Shown: positions 55,282-63,246 of the stretch, piece by piece
Layout: each line of letters begins with the position of its first letter
How positions within the stretch are numbered: position 1 is the stretch's first letter
Origin: Nostoc sp. NIES-3756
GTDB taxonomy: Bacteria > Cyanobacteriota > Cyanobacteriia > Cyanobacteriales > Nostocaceae
DNA length: 64,000 bases
NCBI RefSeq assembly: GCF_001548375.1
Contig: NZ_AP017295.1
Location: forward strand, 4,994,501 to 5,058,500
Direction: 5' to 3'
Program-made: the position numbers and the translations under genes
Notes under the pieces: model-generated
What the model saw: the letters and a program-made list of their open reading frames with translations, nothing else
Told to the model about the DNA's origin: nothing
Database searches by the model: none

Positions 55282-56129
55282 TTTATACTTTTTGTTGGTG
55301 GTAAAACTACTTTCTTCGCTAAACCTAGAGTTTGTAATAATTTAATACTCCACCAAGTTACATCAATCTCCCACCACTGGAACCCAGCTTTTGCTACGTT
55401 AGGGTATGTGTGATGGTTGTTGTGCCAACCTTCGCCATAAGTAACGATAGAAACCCACCATAAATTTCTTGCATTGTCGTCAGCATCAAAGGTGCGATAA
55501 CCCCACATATGGGTAGCAGAGTTAACAAACCAAGTGGAATGCCATAGTAATACTGCTCTGAGAACTACACCATAGATTACAAATGACCAGCCTCCCAAGG
55601 CATAAAGCACTAATCCTAAAGGAATTTGCAACAAGAGGAAGTAACGATCTAACCAACGATAGAAAGGTTGTCTAGCTAAGTCTGGTGCGTACTTTTGATA
55701 GATTTCATAGTCGAAAAATTCTGACCGGGGATACATAATCCATAACATATGGCTCCACCAAAACCCGCGCTCAGAAGAATATGGATCTAGGTGGACATCT
55801 TCGGTGTGTGCGTGATGCTGGCGGTGTCCTCCAATCCAGAAAATTGGCCCTCCCTGCATAGCTAATGCGCCGATAGTGGCGATCGCATATTCTAACCATT
55901 TGGGTACTTGAAAACTCTTGTGACTAAGTAGTCTGTGATACCCTAAACAAATACCAATACTGCCGAACAACCAGTGGAGAAACAAAAGCAAACCCAATGC
56001 TGACCAGGAAAAAAACCAAGGAGCCAACAAAGCTACAGCATGAAATGAAGTAAAAAATAATACGTTTATCCAACGTATGCGCAATGGTTTCTCTGCATCA
56101 GGTGCGATCGCCAGATGTTTTGCAGTCAT
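55257..56129 (-). CDS. desC: Delta-9 acyl-lipid desaturase
   Basis: 290 residues. Three histidine boxes bind the di-iron centre: HRLLSH (65-70), HRQHH (102-106) and HNNHH (about 238). Hydrophobic segments at about 20-62 and 165-195 form the membrane anchor. It introduces the first double bond into stearoyl/palmitoyl groups of membrane lipids, an adaptation to low temperature in cyanobacteria. It is divergent from the TetR/recombinase-like fusion gene, and the two share the promoter gap 56130-56413. Confidence 0.95.
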   Translation of the reverse strand: MTAKHLAIAPDAEKPLRIRWINVLFFTSFHAVALLAPWFFSWSALGLLLFLHWLFGSIGICLGYHRLLSHKSFQVPKWLEYAIATIGALAMQGGPIFWIGGHRQHHAHTEDVHLDPYSSERGFWWSHMLWIMYPRSEFFDYEIYQKYAPDLARQPFYRWLDRYFLLLQIPLGLVLYALGGWSFVIYGVVLRAVLLWHSTWFVNSATHMWGYRTFDADDNARNLWWVSIVTYGEGWHNNHHTYPNVAKAGFQWWEIDVTWWSIKLLQTLGLAKKVVLPPTKSINQGRMTIS

Positions 56130-56269
56130 AACAATTCCTAATTAATGGATCAGGTTGCGATTTGCTCTTGTAGCTGGTAATTTTTAATGCCCGACAGGAA
56201 TTGACCAATTCATAATTAATTGCAATTTTTCAAGATTCATGACAAACCCTGGAAGAATCTGACTGTCTT

Positions 56270-56302
56270 AATTACGAATTACGAATTATGAATTACGAAT
56301 TA
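56270..56302. repeat. TTACGAA repeat tract
   Basis: AATTACGAATTACGAATTATG units in the gap between desC and the TetR gene. Confidence 0.7.
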
Positions 56303-56341
56303 GTATTGCCTATCTAGACTCATGCGTTACAGTAAATTAGA

Positions 56342-56404
56342 GCAAGTATCACTTACATTTGTCATCCTAGCACCTATTTTTGTTTTATTGCAAGTAGCAC
56401 TTGC
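56342..56404. promoter_or_regulatory. Two candidate operators before the TetR fusion gene
   Basis: GCAAGTATCACTTAC (56342-56356) and GCAAGTAGCACTTGC (56390-56404) have starts 48 bp apart. The second is a perfect inverted repeat (GCAAGT-AGC-ACTTGC), and both are followed by ATTT. They lie just upstream of the ATG at 56414, and the second lies only 9 bp before it, fitting autorepression. Confidence 0.6.
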
Positions 56405-56413
56405 ATTTTATTT

Positions 56414-57643
56414 ATGGCCTCTCAACCGCTTTCAGCTCGCCAACGCTTGATTCAAGCAGCACTGGAATTATTTACTGCTCAGGGAGTTAGTGGAACTACC
56501 ACCCGTCAAATCGCTGAAAAAGCGGCAGTCAATGAAGTGACGCTGTTCCGCAATTTTGGTAATAAACATGGACTGCTGTTGGCTGTATTAGAAGAATCAG
56601 CCGCTTTTATTAATTTAGGTGAGTCTCTTGTACAACGGGCTAATCCTCCGGGGGATGTTTACCAAGCTTTAAAAGACTATGCAAGTGCTAGCTTACACGC
56701 ATTAGAAAGAGTGCCAGATTTGGTCAGGTCTGTGGTAGGTGAAGCTGACCAATTTCCGGCAGAGAATCGCCGCGCCTTGGGACGAGGCTTAACAGAGGCT
56801 AACCGCTATGTAGCTCAATACTTAGCCACAGTAATTCAACAGGGAGATTTAAACACCTATCTACCCGCAGAAAAATTAGCCAGTTTACTCAACGGCATGA
56901 TTTTGGGATATGCCGTTATCGAGTTTACCAGCGAATTTCATCAACTGTGGGAAAGTCGGGACGATTTTTTAGAAAACTTAGTGGAGTTATTTCTTCACGG
57001 AACGATGTCACCCGCAATAAAATTAGCTCACAATAGCTTAGAAATCAGAGAAATACCTCAAGACGTAGCGGATATACCTGCGGTGTTAGTTCATGAAATT
57101 CTCCGACAAGCTAGAAAATCTGGCATACAGGATTACGCAATAGCATATGTTTTGTTTGCGGCTGGCTTATCCGCTACAGAAATAGTTAACTTACAACGAA
57201 ATCATCAAATTTATGACTCCCACGGTCACTTCCTACAAATTACCATCCCCGGATTCGTCCGCCAAGTCCCGGTAAACCAGTGGATTTTAGGGAAACGCTA
57301 TGGTTCCTATACAGACAATCCCTTAACTAAATGGTTGAAAAGTCGTAAAGATAATCATGCCGCCATGTTTATTAACGCGACAGGGGAACCACTTTCTGAA
57401 TCTGAGGTTTTAACCTGTTGGCAAGCCTGCACTCAAGCATTATTAACCCCTCAAGGACAACCACCTCAAATTGACCAAGCAAAACATACTTGGCGTGTAG
57501 AGATGTTAATGCGAGGGATGAGTTTAGAGAATTTAAGCATTATTACAGCCTGCGATCGCACTCAATTACAACCCTACGCCCACAGGGCTAAAGAAAAAGC
57601 AGCCCTTGAACAGGCAACTCGTTTGGATCAAAAGCCAGTTTAG
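56414..57643 (+). CDS. TetR regulator fused to a tyrosine-recombinase-like domain
   Basis: 409 residues. The N-terminal TetR domain (about 5-205) has LELFTAQGVSGTTTRQIAEK and VNEVTLFRNFGNK. The C-terminal half (about 225-395) resembles the catalytic core of phage-type integrases: YVLFAAGLSATEIVNLQRN (as in GLRisEll-L), KHTWRVEMLMRGMSLENLSII (as in HtlRHtfat-l...g) and a final PYAHRAKEK with a tyrosine in the place of the nucleophile. The usual R-H-R set is not clearly kept, so it probably binds DNA without recombination. Some cyanobacterial TetR proteins of PfsR type may be relatives. It is divergent from desC. Confidence 0.85.
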   Translation: MASQPLSARQRLIQAALELFTAQGVSGTTTRQIAEKAAVNEVTLFRNFGNKHGLLLAVLEESAAFINLGESLVQRANPPGDVYQALKDYASASLHALERVPDLVRSVVGEADQFPAENRRALGRGLTEANRYVAQYLATVIQQGDLNTYLPAEKLASLLNGMILGYAVIEFTSEFHQLWESRDDFLENLVELFLHGTMSPAIKLAHNSLEIREIPQDVADIPAVLVHEILRQARKSGIQDYAIAYVLFAAGLSATEIVNLQRNHQIYDSHGHFLQITIPGFVRQVPVNQWILGKRYGSYTDNPLTKWLKSRKDNHAAMFINATGEPLSESEVLTCWQACTQALLTPQGQPPQIDQAKHTWRVEMLMRGMSLENLSIITACDRTQLQPYAHRAKEKAALEQATRLDQKPV

Positions 57644-57670
57644 GGGTGTAGGAGTGCAGAGGAGAAAAAC

Positions 57671-57714
57671 TATGGACTATGGACTATGGACTAATGACTA
57701 ATGACCAATGACTA
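57671..57714. repeat. TGGACTA/TGACTAA heptamer repeat tract
   Basis: About six tandem heptamers between the TetR fusion gene and the NUDIX gene. Confidence 0.75.
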
Positions 57715-57828
57715 TATTAAAGTTAATAAGCTAAAACATAAATTAATAAAAATTAATCCTCAATCTGTGGCTAATATTTCAAAGTAAAGATTGTACATGG
57801 AAATTATTACTCAGAGGAGACAATTCTG

Positions 57829-58266
57829 GTGAGACGAAAAGTTACTAAAGTTTTGAAACAGTCTGGGGTAATTCCTTATAGAGAGAAGGATGGAAAGATT
57901 GAGATACTATTGATTACAACACGCGATCGCCAAGAATGGGTAATTCCCAAAGGTGGGATTGTTAATGGTATGACTCCCCCAGCATCAGCCGCCAAAGAAG
58001 CTTGGGAAGAAGCTGGAGTCATCGGACAGGTAGATGATAATGAATTGGGTACTTATAAGTATCGTAAACGAGGCAAAATCTACCGAGTTAAAATGTATTT
58101 ATTACCAGTTGAGAGAGTAAGCGATTATTATCCAGAGGCTGATAAAAGATACCGAAGATGGCTAGATGCAAATCAAGCTATCAAACTAATAAAAAAAGAC
58201 TCTCTCAAGCGCATTTTCAAAGGATTCCTCCAAGCAAAAGTACACTCTTGTGCATCATCTCTTTAG
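57829..58266 (+). CDS. NUDIX hydrolase
   Basis: 145 residues with a GTG start behind an AGAGGAGA ribosome site. The Nudix helix region is GGIVNGMTPPASAAKEAWEEAG: it keeps the EEAG core but replaces the first conserved Glu and the Arg with Met and Lys. A leading WVIPKGG is typical of the diphosphoinositol/dinucleotide polyphosphate-type branch. It should hydrolyse a nucleoside diphosphate linked to another moiety; the substrate is unknown. A perfect palindrome lies 12 bp after the stop. Confidence 0.88.
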   Translation: MRRKVTKVLKQSGVIPYREKDGKIEILLITTRDRQEWVIPKGGIVNGMTPPASAAKEAWEEAGVIGQVDDNELGTYKYRKRGKIYRVKMYLLPVERVSDYYPEADKRYRRWLDANQAIKLIKKDSLKRIFKGFLQAKVHSCASSL

Positions 58267-58277
58267 CAACGTTGAAT

Positions 58278-58302
58278 ATTGACCGTTAACAGTTAACGGT
58301 CA
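58278..58302. repeat. Perfect 25-bp palindrome
   Basis: TTGACCGTTAAC-A-GTTAACGGTCAA, with a single central base. It also contains GTTAACA-type heptamers, so it may derive from the repeat family or act as a binding site. It lies between the NUDIX and Uma2 genes. Confidence 0.6.
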
Positions 58303-58427
58303 ACCAAAATAAATATATAGAACTGAGATATTTACAAGTTACAAATATGCTGACAATTGCCTTTCGTAATTCGTATTTACGAATTACTCTTATCCTTGAA
58401 TAATCAACTCATTTGGGAGTAGACTTT

Positions 58428-59240
58428 ATGTCAATGGAAACTACACAACTACCCCAAGACCCTAAAGTAGAATCCTTGGAATGGGAACCACCCATGCCAC
58501 CCACGGATTTAATTTTTGACGACGGAGAACCTTTGGAAAGTAACCGCCACCGCATCGCCATGAATTTATTAATTCGTTCGCTTAAACATCATTGGGCAGA
58601 ACGAACTGACTTTTTTGCTGGCGGTAATATGTTTATTTACTACAGCAGTAAACAGGCAAGAAATAGAGATTTTAAAGGCCCTGATTTTTTTGTAGTTTTA
58701 GATGTAGAACATGACCCCACACGGTTGGGTTGGGTAGTTTGGGAAGAAAATGGTCGCTATCCCGATATGGTTGTGGAATTACTTTCCGACTCAACAGAAG
58801 CCAAAGATTTGGGTGAGAAAAAACGTCTTTATGAACAAGTATTTAAAACTAAAGATTATTTTGTATTTCATCCGTTCAAAGTAAATTCTCTGCAAGGTTG
58901 GCATTTAGATAGTGATAAAGGCTACCAACCAATTAACACTAACCCTCAAGGCTGGTTGTGGAGTCAGAGTTTAGGCTTGTGGGTAGGGACTTGGCAAGGT
59001 CAAGTAGAAGATGACAATGCTGTTTGGTTAAGGTTTTACGATGAGGCGGGTAATGTAGTTTTGCTACCAGAAGAAGCACAAAAACAAAGGGCTGATGCTG
59101 AACAGCAAAGGGCTGATACTGAACGCCAAGCTAGATTAAATGCTGTATCTCAATTACTAGATATGGGTATGAGTCACGAACAGGTCGCACAAATCCTTAG
59201 TTTGACTGTAGCAGAGGTGGAAATAATTCGTAATTCGTAA
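58428..59240 (+). CDS. Uma2 family endonuclease-like protein
   Basis: 270 residues from the ATG at 58428 (TTGGGAG precedes it). The restriction-fold core shows a catalytic-type D/E-x-K pattern: GPDFFVVLDVEH, then RYPDMVVELLSDST and KKRLYEQVFKTKDYFVF. This is the Uma2 (DUF820) family, which is greatly expanded in cyanobacteria and whose cellular role is unknown. A Gln/Arg-rich coiled segment with repeats RADAEQQ/RADTERQ lies near the end. The last codons (IIRNS) and the stop are made by a TTCGTAATTCGTAA repeat. Confidence 0.88.
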   Translation: MSMETTQLPQDPKVESLEWEPPMPPTDLIFDDGEPLESNRHRIAMNLLIRSLKHHWAERTDFFAGGNMFIYYSSKQARNRDFKGPDFFVVLDVEHDPTRLGWVVWEENGRYPDMVVELLSDSTEAKDLGEKKRLYEQVFKTKDYFVFHPFKVNSLQGWHLDSDKGYQPINTNPQGWLWSQSLGLWVGTWQGQVEDDNAVWLRFYDEAGNVVLLPEEAQKQRADAEQQRADTERQARLNAVSQLLDMGMSHEQVAQILSLTVAEVEIIRNS

Positions 59241-59280
59241 TACCCTATGAGTAGGATAACGTCTACATAATTTGTGATTT

Positions 59281-59724
59281 TTAAGAATAGGATTGGGTTT
59301 GTAAATTTTTTTGTAAGAAATATCTTTGATGTCCTGGAGGGAAGTTCTCTAGAACGCCAAATATTTCGTATCCCAAACGTTGGTAAAATCCTAAAGCTTG
59401 AAAACTAAAAGTATCGAGATAAGCATAACTACAACCGCGTTCATTAGCTGCTTGTTCAGCTTTAAGTAAAAGTTGCGTTCCATAGCCTTGACCCCGCAAT
59501 CTCTCATCTACCCATAGGTAAGATACAAACAGCCATCCCCAATGTATTTTTCCAACTAAACCGCCTACAATTTCTACCTCAGTATTTCGGATTAAAACGC
59601 TGATAGAGGAAGCAATATCTTTATATTGAAGGCTATTATTGTTAAATTCAATAATTTTGCTAATTACAGCTTGAACATCCTTTGAATCGGGGTTATCCTC
59701 AATGCTAAAAATGAAATCTGTCAT
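59281..59724 (-). CDS. GNAT family N-acetyltransferase
   Basis: 147 residues. The acetyl-CoA-binding motif is VDERLRGQGYGTQLL (R/Q-x-x-G-x-G/A), preceded by LVGKIHWGWLFVSYL and followed by ANERGCSYAYLDTFSFQALGFYQRLGYE. The fold is complete. Substrate not identifiable. It converges with the Uma2 gene. Confidence 0.9.
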   Translation of the reverse strand: MTDFIFSIEDNPDSKDVQAVISKIIEFNNNSLQYKDIASSISVLIRNTEVEIVGGLVGKIHWGWLFVSYLWVDERLRGQGYGTQLLLKAEQAANERGCSYAYLDTFSFQALGFYQRLGYEIFGVLENFPPGHQRYFLQKNLQTQSYS

Positions 59725-59970
59725 TTATTTTAATAAATTTAATGACAATACAATAACAGCAAATTATTACTTTAGGCCTATGCCTATGCCCTAGCGGTTG
59801 ATTACCCTATAGCTTTGCTAATATTACTGTGTCTTTTCCAGTAATAAAAAAAGCAAAATTTTTGTTAAATTTGCCACTATCTCAAGATAGAAGTGGTGTG
59901 ACGGATTGTATGAGCCTGGAAAAGAAAATGCTGGTGTCCAAAATAAGCCTGTAACATTTGTAATATTTTT
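59725..59970. other. Promoter gap upstream of agrE
   Basis: 246 bp, AT-rich, with no gene. It holds the start region of the GNAT gene and the leader of agrE. No NtcA-type GTA-N8-TAC site was obvious by eye. Confidence 0.4.
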
Positions 59971-62082
59971 ATGACCTCTCGGATTCGTTTTTTGATGTGT
60001 CCTCCTGACCACTACGAAGTGGATTATGTGATTAACCCTTGGATGGAAGGGAATATTCATAAATCTTCACGCGATCGCGCTGTAGATCAGTGGCAGGGAC
60101 TATACCAAATTCTTAAAGAACACGCCATTGTAGATTTAGTCACACCTGAAAAGGGCTGGCCGGACATGGTGTTTACTGCCAATGCTGGCTTAGTCTTGGG
60201 TGACAATGTTGTCTTGAGTCGCTTTTTACACAAAGAGCGTCAAGGTGAAGAACCATACTTCAAACAATGGTTTGAAGGCAATGGTTATAAAGTTTATGAA
60301 TTACCAAAAGATTTACCCTTTGAAGGTGCAGGTGATGCGCTGCTAGATAGAGAAGGGCGTTGGCTGTGGTCTGGCTATGGTTTCCGTTCAGAATTAGATT
60401 CTCATCCTTATTTAGCTAAATGGTTGGATATTGAAGTTCTATCACTGCGCTTGATAGATGAGCGTTTCTATCATTTAGATACTTGTTTTTGTCCATTAGC
60501 TAACGGCTATTTACTCTACTACCCTGGTGCGTTTGATTCTTACTCCAACCGCTTAATTGAAATGCGAGTTGCACCAGAAAAGCGCATAGCCATTGCTGAA
60601 GCCGATGCTGTGAATTTTGCTTGTAATGCGGTGAATGTTGACAGCATCGTCATTATGAACAAAGCCAGCGATGCTTTAAAACAACGTCTATCCGATGTTG
60701 GTTTCCGCGTATTGGAAACTCCCCTTACCGAATTTCTTAAAGCAGGTGGTGCGGCGAAGTGTCTCACCTTGCGGGTAACAGAACCAGTTAGGGACGAAGT
60801 TCACGCCAACGTATCCGTTGAAAGCCGAATTATCCGCATCGAAGGACATTTACTTGATTCTGGCTTGATTAACCGCGCCTTGGATTTAATTGTCGATACT
60901 GGCGGTAGTTTCCAAGTATTAAACTTCAACTTGGGTGAACAACGGCAAAGTACATCCGCCGCCGAGGTGAAGGTTTCTGCACCTTCTCACGAGGTGATGG
61001 AAGAAATCCTCTCCCAATTGATTGACTTGGGTGCGGTAGATTTGCCTCAAGATGAGCGCGATGTCAAACTTGAGCCTGTAATTCAAAATGGTGTCGCCCC
61101 TGATGATTTTTATGTAAGTACGATTTATCCTACCGAAGTCCGCATAAATGGGCAGTGGATTAAAGTAGAAAATCAACGGATGGACGGTGCGATCGCCATT
61201 ACGCAAACTGCCAATGGTCTAAGAGCAAGGTGTAAAATACTACGTGACCTAGAAGTAGGCGAACAAGTTGTAGTCGATGTGCAAGGTATCCGCACCATCC
61301 GCAAAACCGAATCGCGGGAACAAAGGAACACCCAAGAGTTCAGCTTTATGTCGGCGGGAGTTTCCAGCGAACGCCGCGTAGAGTTGGTGGTTGAACAAGT
61401 TGCTTGGGAATTGCGGAAAATCCGTGATGCTGGCGGTAAAGTAGTTGTCACAGCCGGGCCTGTGGTGATTCATACTGGCGGTGGCGAACACCTATCTCGA
61501 TTGATTCGTGAAGGTTACGTACAAGCCTTACTTGGTGGAAATGCGATCGCAGTCCACGACATCGAACAAAATATCATGGGTACATCCTTGGGTATGGACA
61601 TGAAGCGGGGTGTAGCCGTCCGTGGAGGACATCGCCATCACCTGAAGATAATTAACACCATCCGCCGTCATGGTAGTATCGCCAAAGCTGTGGAAGCAGG
61701 GGTAATTAATAGCGGTGTCATGTATGAATGCGTCCGCAATCAAGTTCCGTTTGTTCTAGCTGGTTCCATTCGGGATGATGGGCCGCTACCAGATACCCAA
61801 ATGGACTTAATCAAGGCGCAGGAGGAATACGCCAAACACCTCGAAGGTGCGGAGATGATTTTGATGTTGTCATCAATGCTGCACTCGATTGGTGTGGGGA
61901 ATATGACCCCATCTGGTGTGAAAATGGTTTGTGTGGATATTAACCCGGCTGTGGTAACTAAATTGAGCGATCGCGGTTCCATAGAATCAGTCGGCGTAGT
62001 TACCGACGTAGGTTTATTCCTCAGTTTGTTAATTCAGCAACTAGATAAGTTGACAAGTCCCTATGTGTCTAAGGTAGGTTAA
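59971..62082 (+). CDS. agrE: Arginine dihydrolase / ornithine cyclodeaminase-type bifunctional enzyme
   Basis: 703 residues, the length of Anabaena AgrE (alr4995) and Synechocystis ArgZ. The N-terminal guanidine-modifying domain (about 1-275) carries PDMVFTANAGLV, FEGAGDALL and the nucleophile Cys264 in GGAAKCLTLR. It converts arginine to ornithine, CO2 and two ammonia. The C-terminal part (about 280-700, TIGR00300-type LOR/SDH region with GPVVIHTGGG) is thought to convert ornithine to proline. The enzyme links cyanophycin breakdown to nitrogen release in diazotrophic filaments. Confidence 0.95.
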   Translation: MTSRIRFLMCPPDHYEVDYVINPWMEGNIHKSSRDRAVDQWQGLYQILKEHAIVDLVTPEKGWPDMVFTANAGLVLGDNVVLSRFLHKERQGEEPYFKQWFEGNGYKVYELPKDLPFEGAGDALLDREGRWLWSGYGFRSELDSHPYLAKWLDIEVLSLRLIDERFYHLDTCFCPLANGYLLYYPGAFDSYSNRLIEMRVAPEKRIAIAEADAVNFACNAVNVDSIVIMNKASDALKQRLSDVGFRVLETPLTEFLKAGGAAKCLTLRVTEPVRDEVHANVSVESRIIRIEGHLLDSGLINRALDLIVDTGGSFQVLNFNLGEQRQSTSAAEVKVSAPSHEVMEEILSQLIDLGAVDLPQDERDVKLEPVIQNGVAPDDFYVSTIYPTEVRINGQWIKVENQRMDGAIAITQTANGLRARCKILRDLEVGEQVVVDVQGIRTIRKTESREQRNTQEFSFMSAGVSSERRVELVVEQVAWELRKIRDAGGKVVVTAGPVVIHTGGGEHLSRLIREGYVQALLGGNAIAVHDIEQNIMGTSLGMDMKRGVAVRGGHRHHLKIINTIRRHGSIAKAVEAGVINSGVMYECVRNQVPFVLAGSIRDDGPLPDTQMDLIKAQEEYAKHLEGAEMILMLSSMLHSIGVGNMTPSGVKMVCVDINPAVVTKLSDRGSIESVGVVTDVGLFLSLLIQQLDKLTSPYVSKVG

Positions 62083-62092
62083 GAATTATCTC

Positions 62093-62166
62093 ACGCAGAG
62101 GAGCCAGTGCGTTTGGCGACTCTGCCGACTTAAAGCAACTGGCGTAGCGCAAAGGCGCAAAGGAAA
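62093..62166. repeat. CACGCAGAGGCGCAAAGG-type repeat
   Basis: CACGCAGAGG and GCGCAAAGGCGCAAAGG words flank an unrelated core (GAGCCAGTGCGTTTGGCGAC). The sequence fills the gap between agrE and the DUF2085 gene. Confidence 0.55.
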
Positions 62167-62170
62167 GAAG

Positions 62171-62674
62171 ATGCAAAAGGTGGCTTTAACACAAGAGTTA
62201 CAGGTGAATTGGGTAAGTTTTTTTGCTGATTTCCTATTGGTGGGAATGGTGTTTGGGCCTCCTTTTGCTCCTTTTTTGGCTGCGTCTGGTGTTTGGTTGC
62301 TTGGGGGTATTGCGGACATCATTTACTTTATGGGTAATCATGTATGTCCGCAGCCTACTATGGGTTTAGAATTAGCACCGCCATTCATCATGGCTGTATG
62401 TATGCGCTGTTATGGTACAGTTACAGGTTTGTTAATTACCCGCCTGCTTTATGCTGTCACTGGTGGTAAGGGTGGTTATTGGCTGAGTCAGTATGGTTGG
62501 AGTGGTGCGGCTTTAGCCACTGTGTTGATGATGGCTTATCCTGGGGAATTAGCAGCGCAAATTTTTGGTTTATGGAATTTTAATAATTATTTAGTCACGC
62601 CTTTTGGTTTGATTACAGGTTTGGCTTGGGGCTTGTTTATGATGCCGATTTTGCATTCTCGGAGGCTAGTTTAA
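62171..62674 (+). CDS. DUF2085 family membrane protein
   Basis: 167 residues with four hydrophobic segments (about 15-50, 72-100, 107-128 and 140-163). The family pattern is visible in FMGNHVCPQPTMGLEL and MAVCMRCYGTVTGLL, with Cys pairs near the second helix. Role unknown. It follows agrE on the same strand but a repeat separates them. Confidence 0.85.
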   Translation: MQKVALTQELQVNWVSFFADFLLVGMVFGPPFAPFLAASGVWLLGGIADIIYFMGNHVCPQPTMGLELAPPFIMAVCMRCYGTVTGLLITRLLYAVTGGKGGYWLSQYGWSGAALATVLMMAYPGELAAQIFGLWNFNNYLVTPFGLITGLAWGLFMMPILHSRRLV

Positions 62675-62739
62675 AGATAAGCTAACATGAAAGTTAGGTA
62701 ACTATCTTTAAAGTATTGTTCACTGATAAGGTTCAGTAA

Positions 62740-62979
62740 ATGCAAACTCTAATTCGGCTCAAAGTTGAAAGATTTATTGAAGATGAACAGGAATATTTTG
62801 TAGCCACAAGTGATGATTTAGAAGGGCTAGTGGCAGAAGGCAAAACAGTACAAGAGGTTATAGAAATAGCTGAAGATGTAGCTAAGGTATTATTGGAATT
62901 AGAGAAAGAAAACAATCATAATTTTTATCTGCAAGATGTACCTTCTCAATTTGAATATCCTCTAATCATGGATGTATAA
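62740..62979 (+). CDS. hicB: HicB-like antitoxin (type II)
   Basis: 79 residues. A short DUF1902/HicB-like fold: KVERFIEDEQEYFVATSDDLEGLVAEGKTVQE resembles the partial RNase-H-like HicB domain that contacts the toxin. No C-terminal DNA-binding domain is present. Its TAA overlaps the ATG of the toxin gene (TAATG at 62977-62981). It should neutralise the HicA that follows. The antitoxin-first order differs from the E. coli hicAB layout. Confidence 0.85.
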   Translation: MQTLIRLKVERFIEDEQEYFVATSDDLEGLVAEGKTVQEVIEIAEDVAKVLLELEKENNHNFYLQDVPSQFEYPLIMDV

Positions 62980-63200
62980 TGGGCAGGCTAGCGGGTTTTT
63001 CTTATCGAGAAGTAACTAGAAAGTTAGGAAAAATAGGTTTTGAGTTTTACCGTGCAGCTAAAGGAGACCATGAAATTTGGTTTAATGCTGAAACCAATCA
63101 GAAAACTACTATTCCTCATCATCGAGAAATTAAAGAGGGAACGCTGCGAAGTATTTTAAAACAAGCTCAAGTTGATGTTGATGTTTTTCTTGAGCTTTAA
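62979..63200 (+). CDS. hicA: HicA-like mRNA interferase toxin
   Basis: 73 residues with the double-stranded RNA-binding-like HicA fold: YREVTRKLGKIGFEFYRAAKGDHEIWF, then TIPHHREIKEGTLRSILKQ. The catalytic His is in KGDHEIW. It should cleave mRNA and slow growth when HicB is lost. It is translated by coupling with hicB (TAATG overlap). Confidence 0.88.
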   Translation: MGRLAGFSYREVTRKLGKIGFEFYRAAKGDHEIWFNAETNQKTTIPHHREIKEGTLRSILKQAQVDVDVFLEL

Positions 63201-63246
63201 GGTTTATAGATTTACTTTATTAACGAAATGTATAGAAAAATGAACA

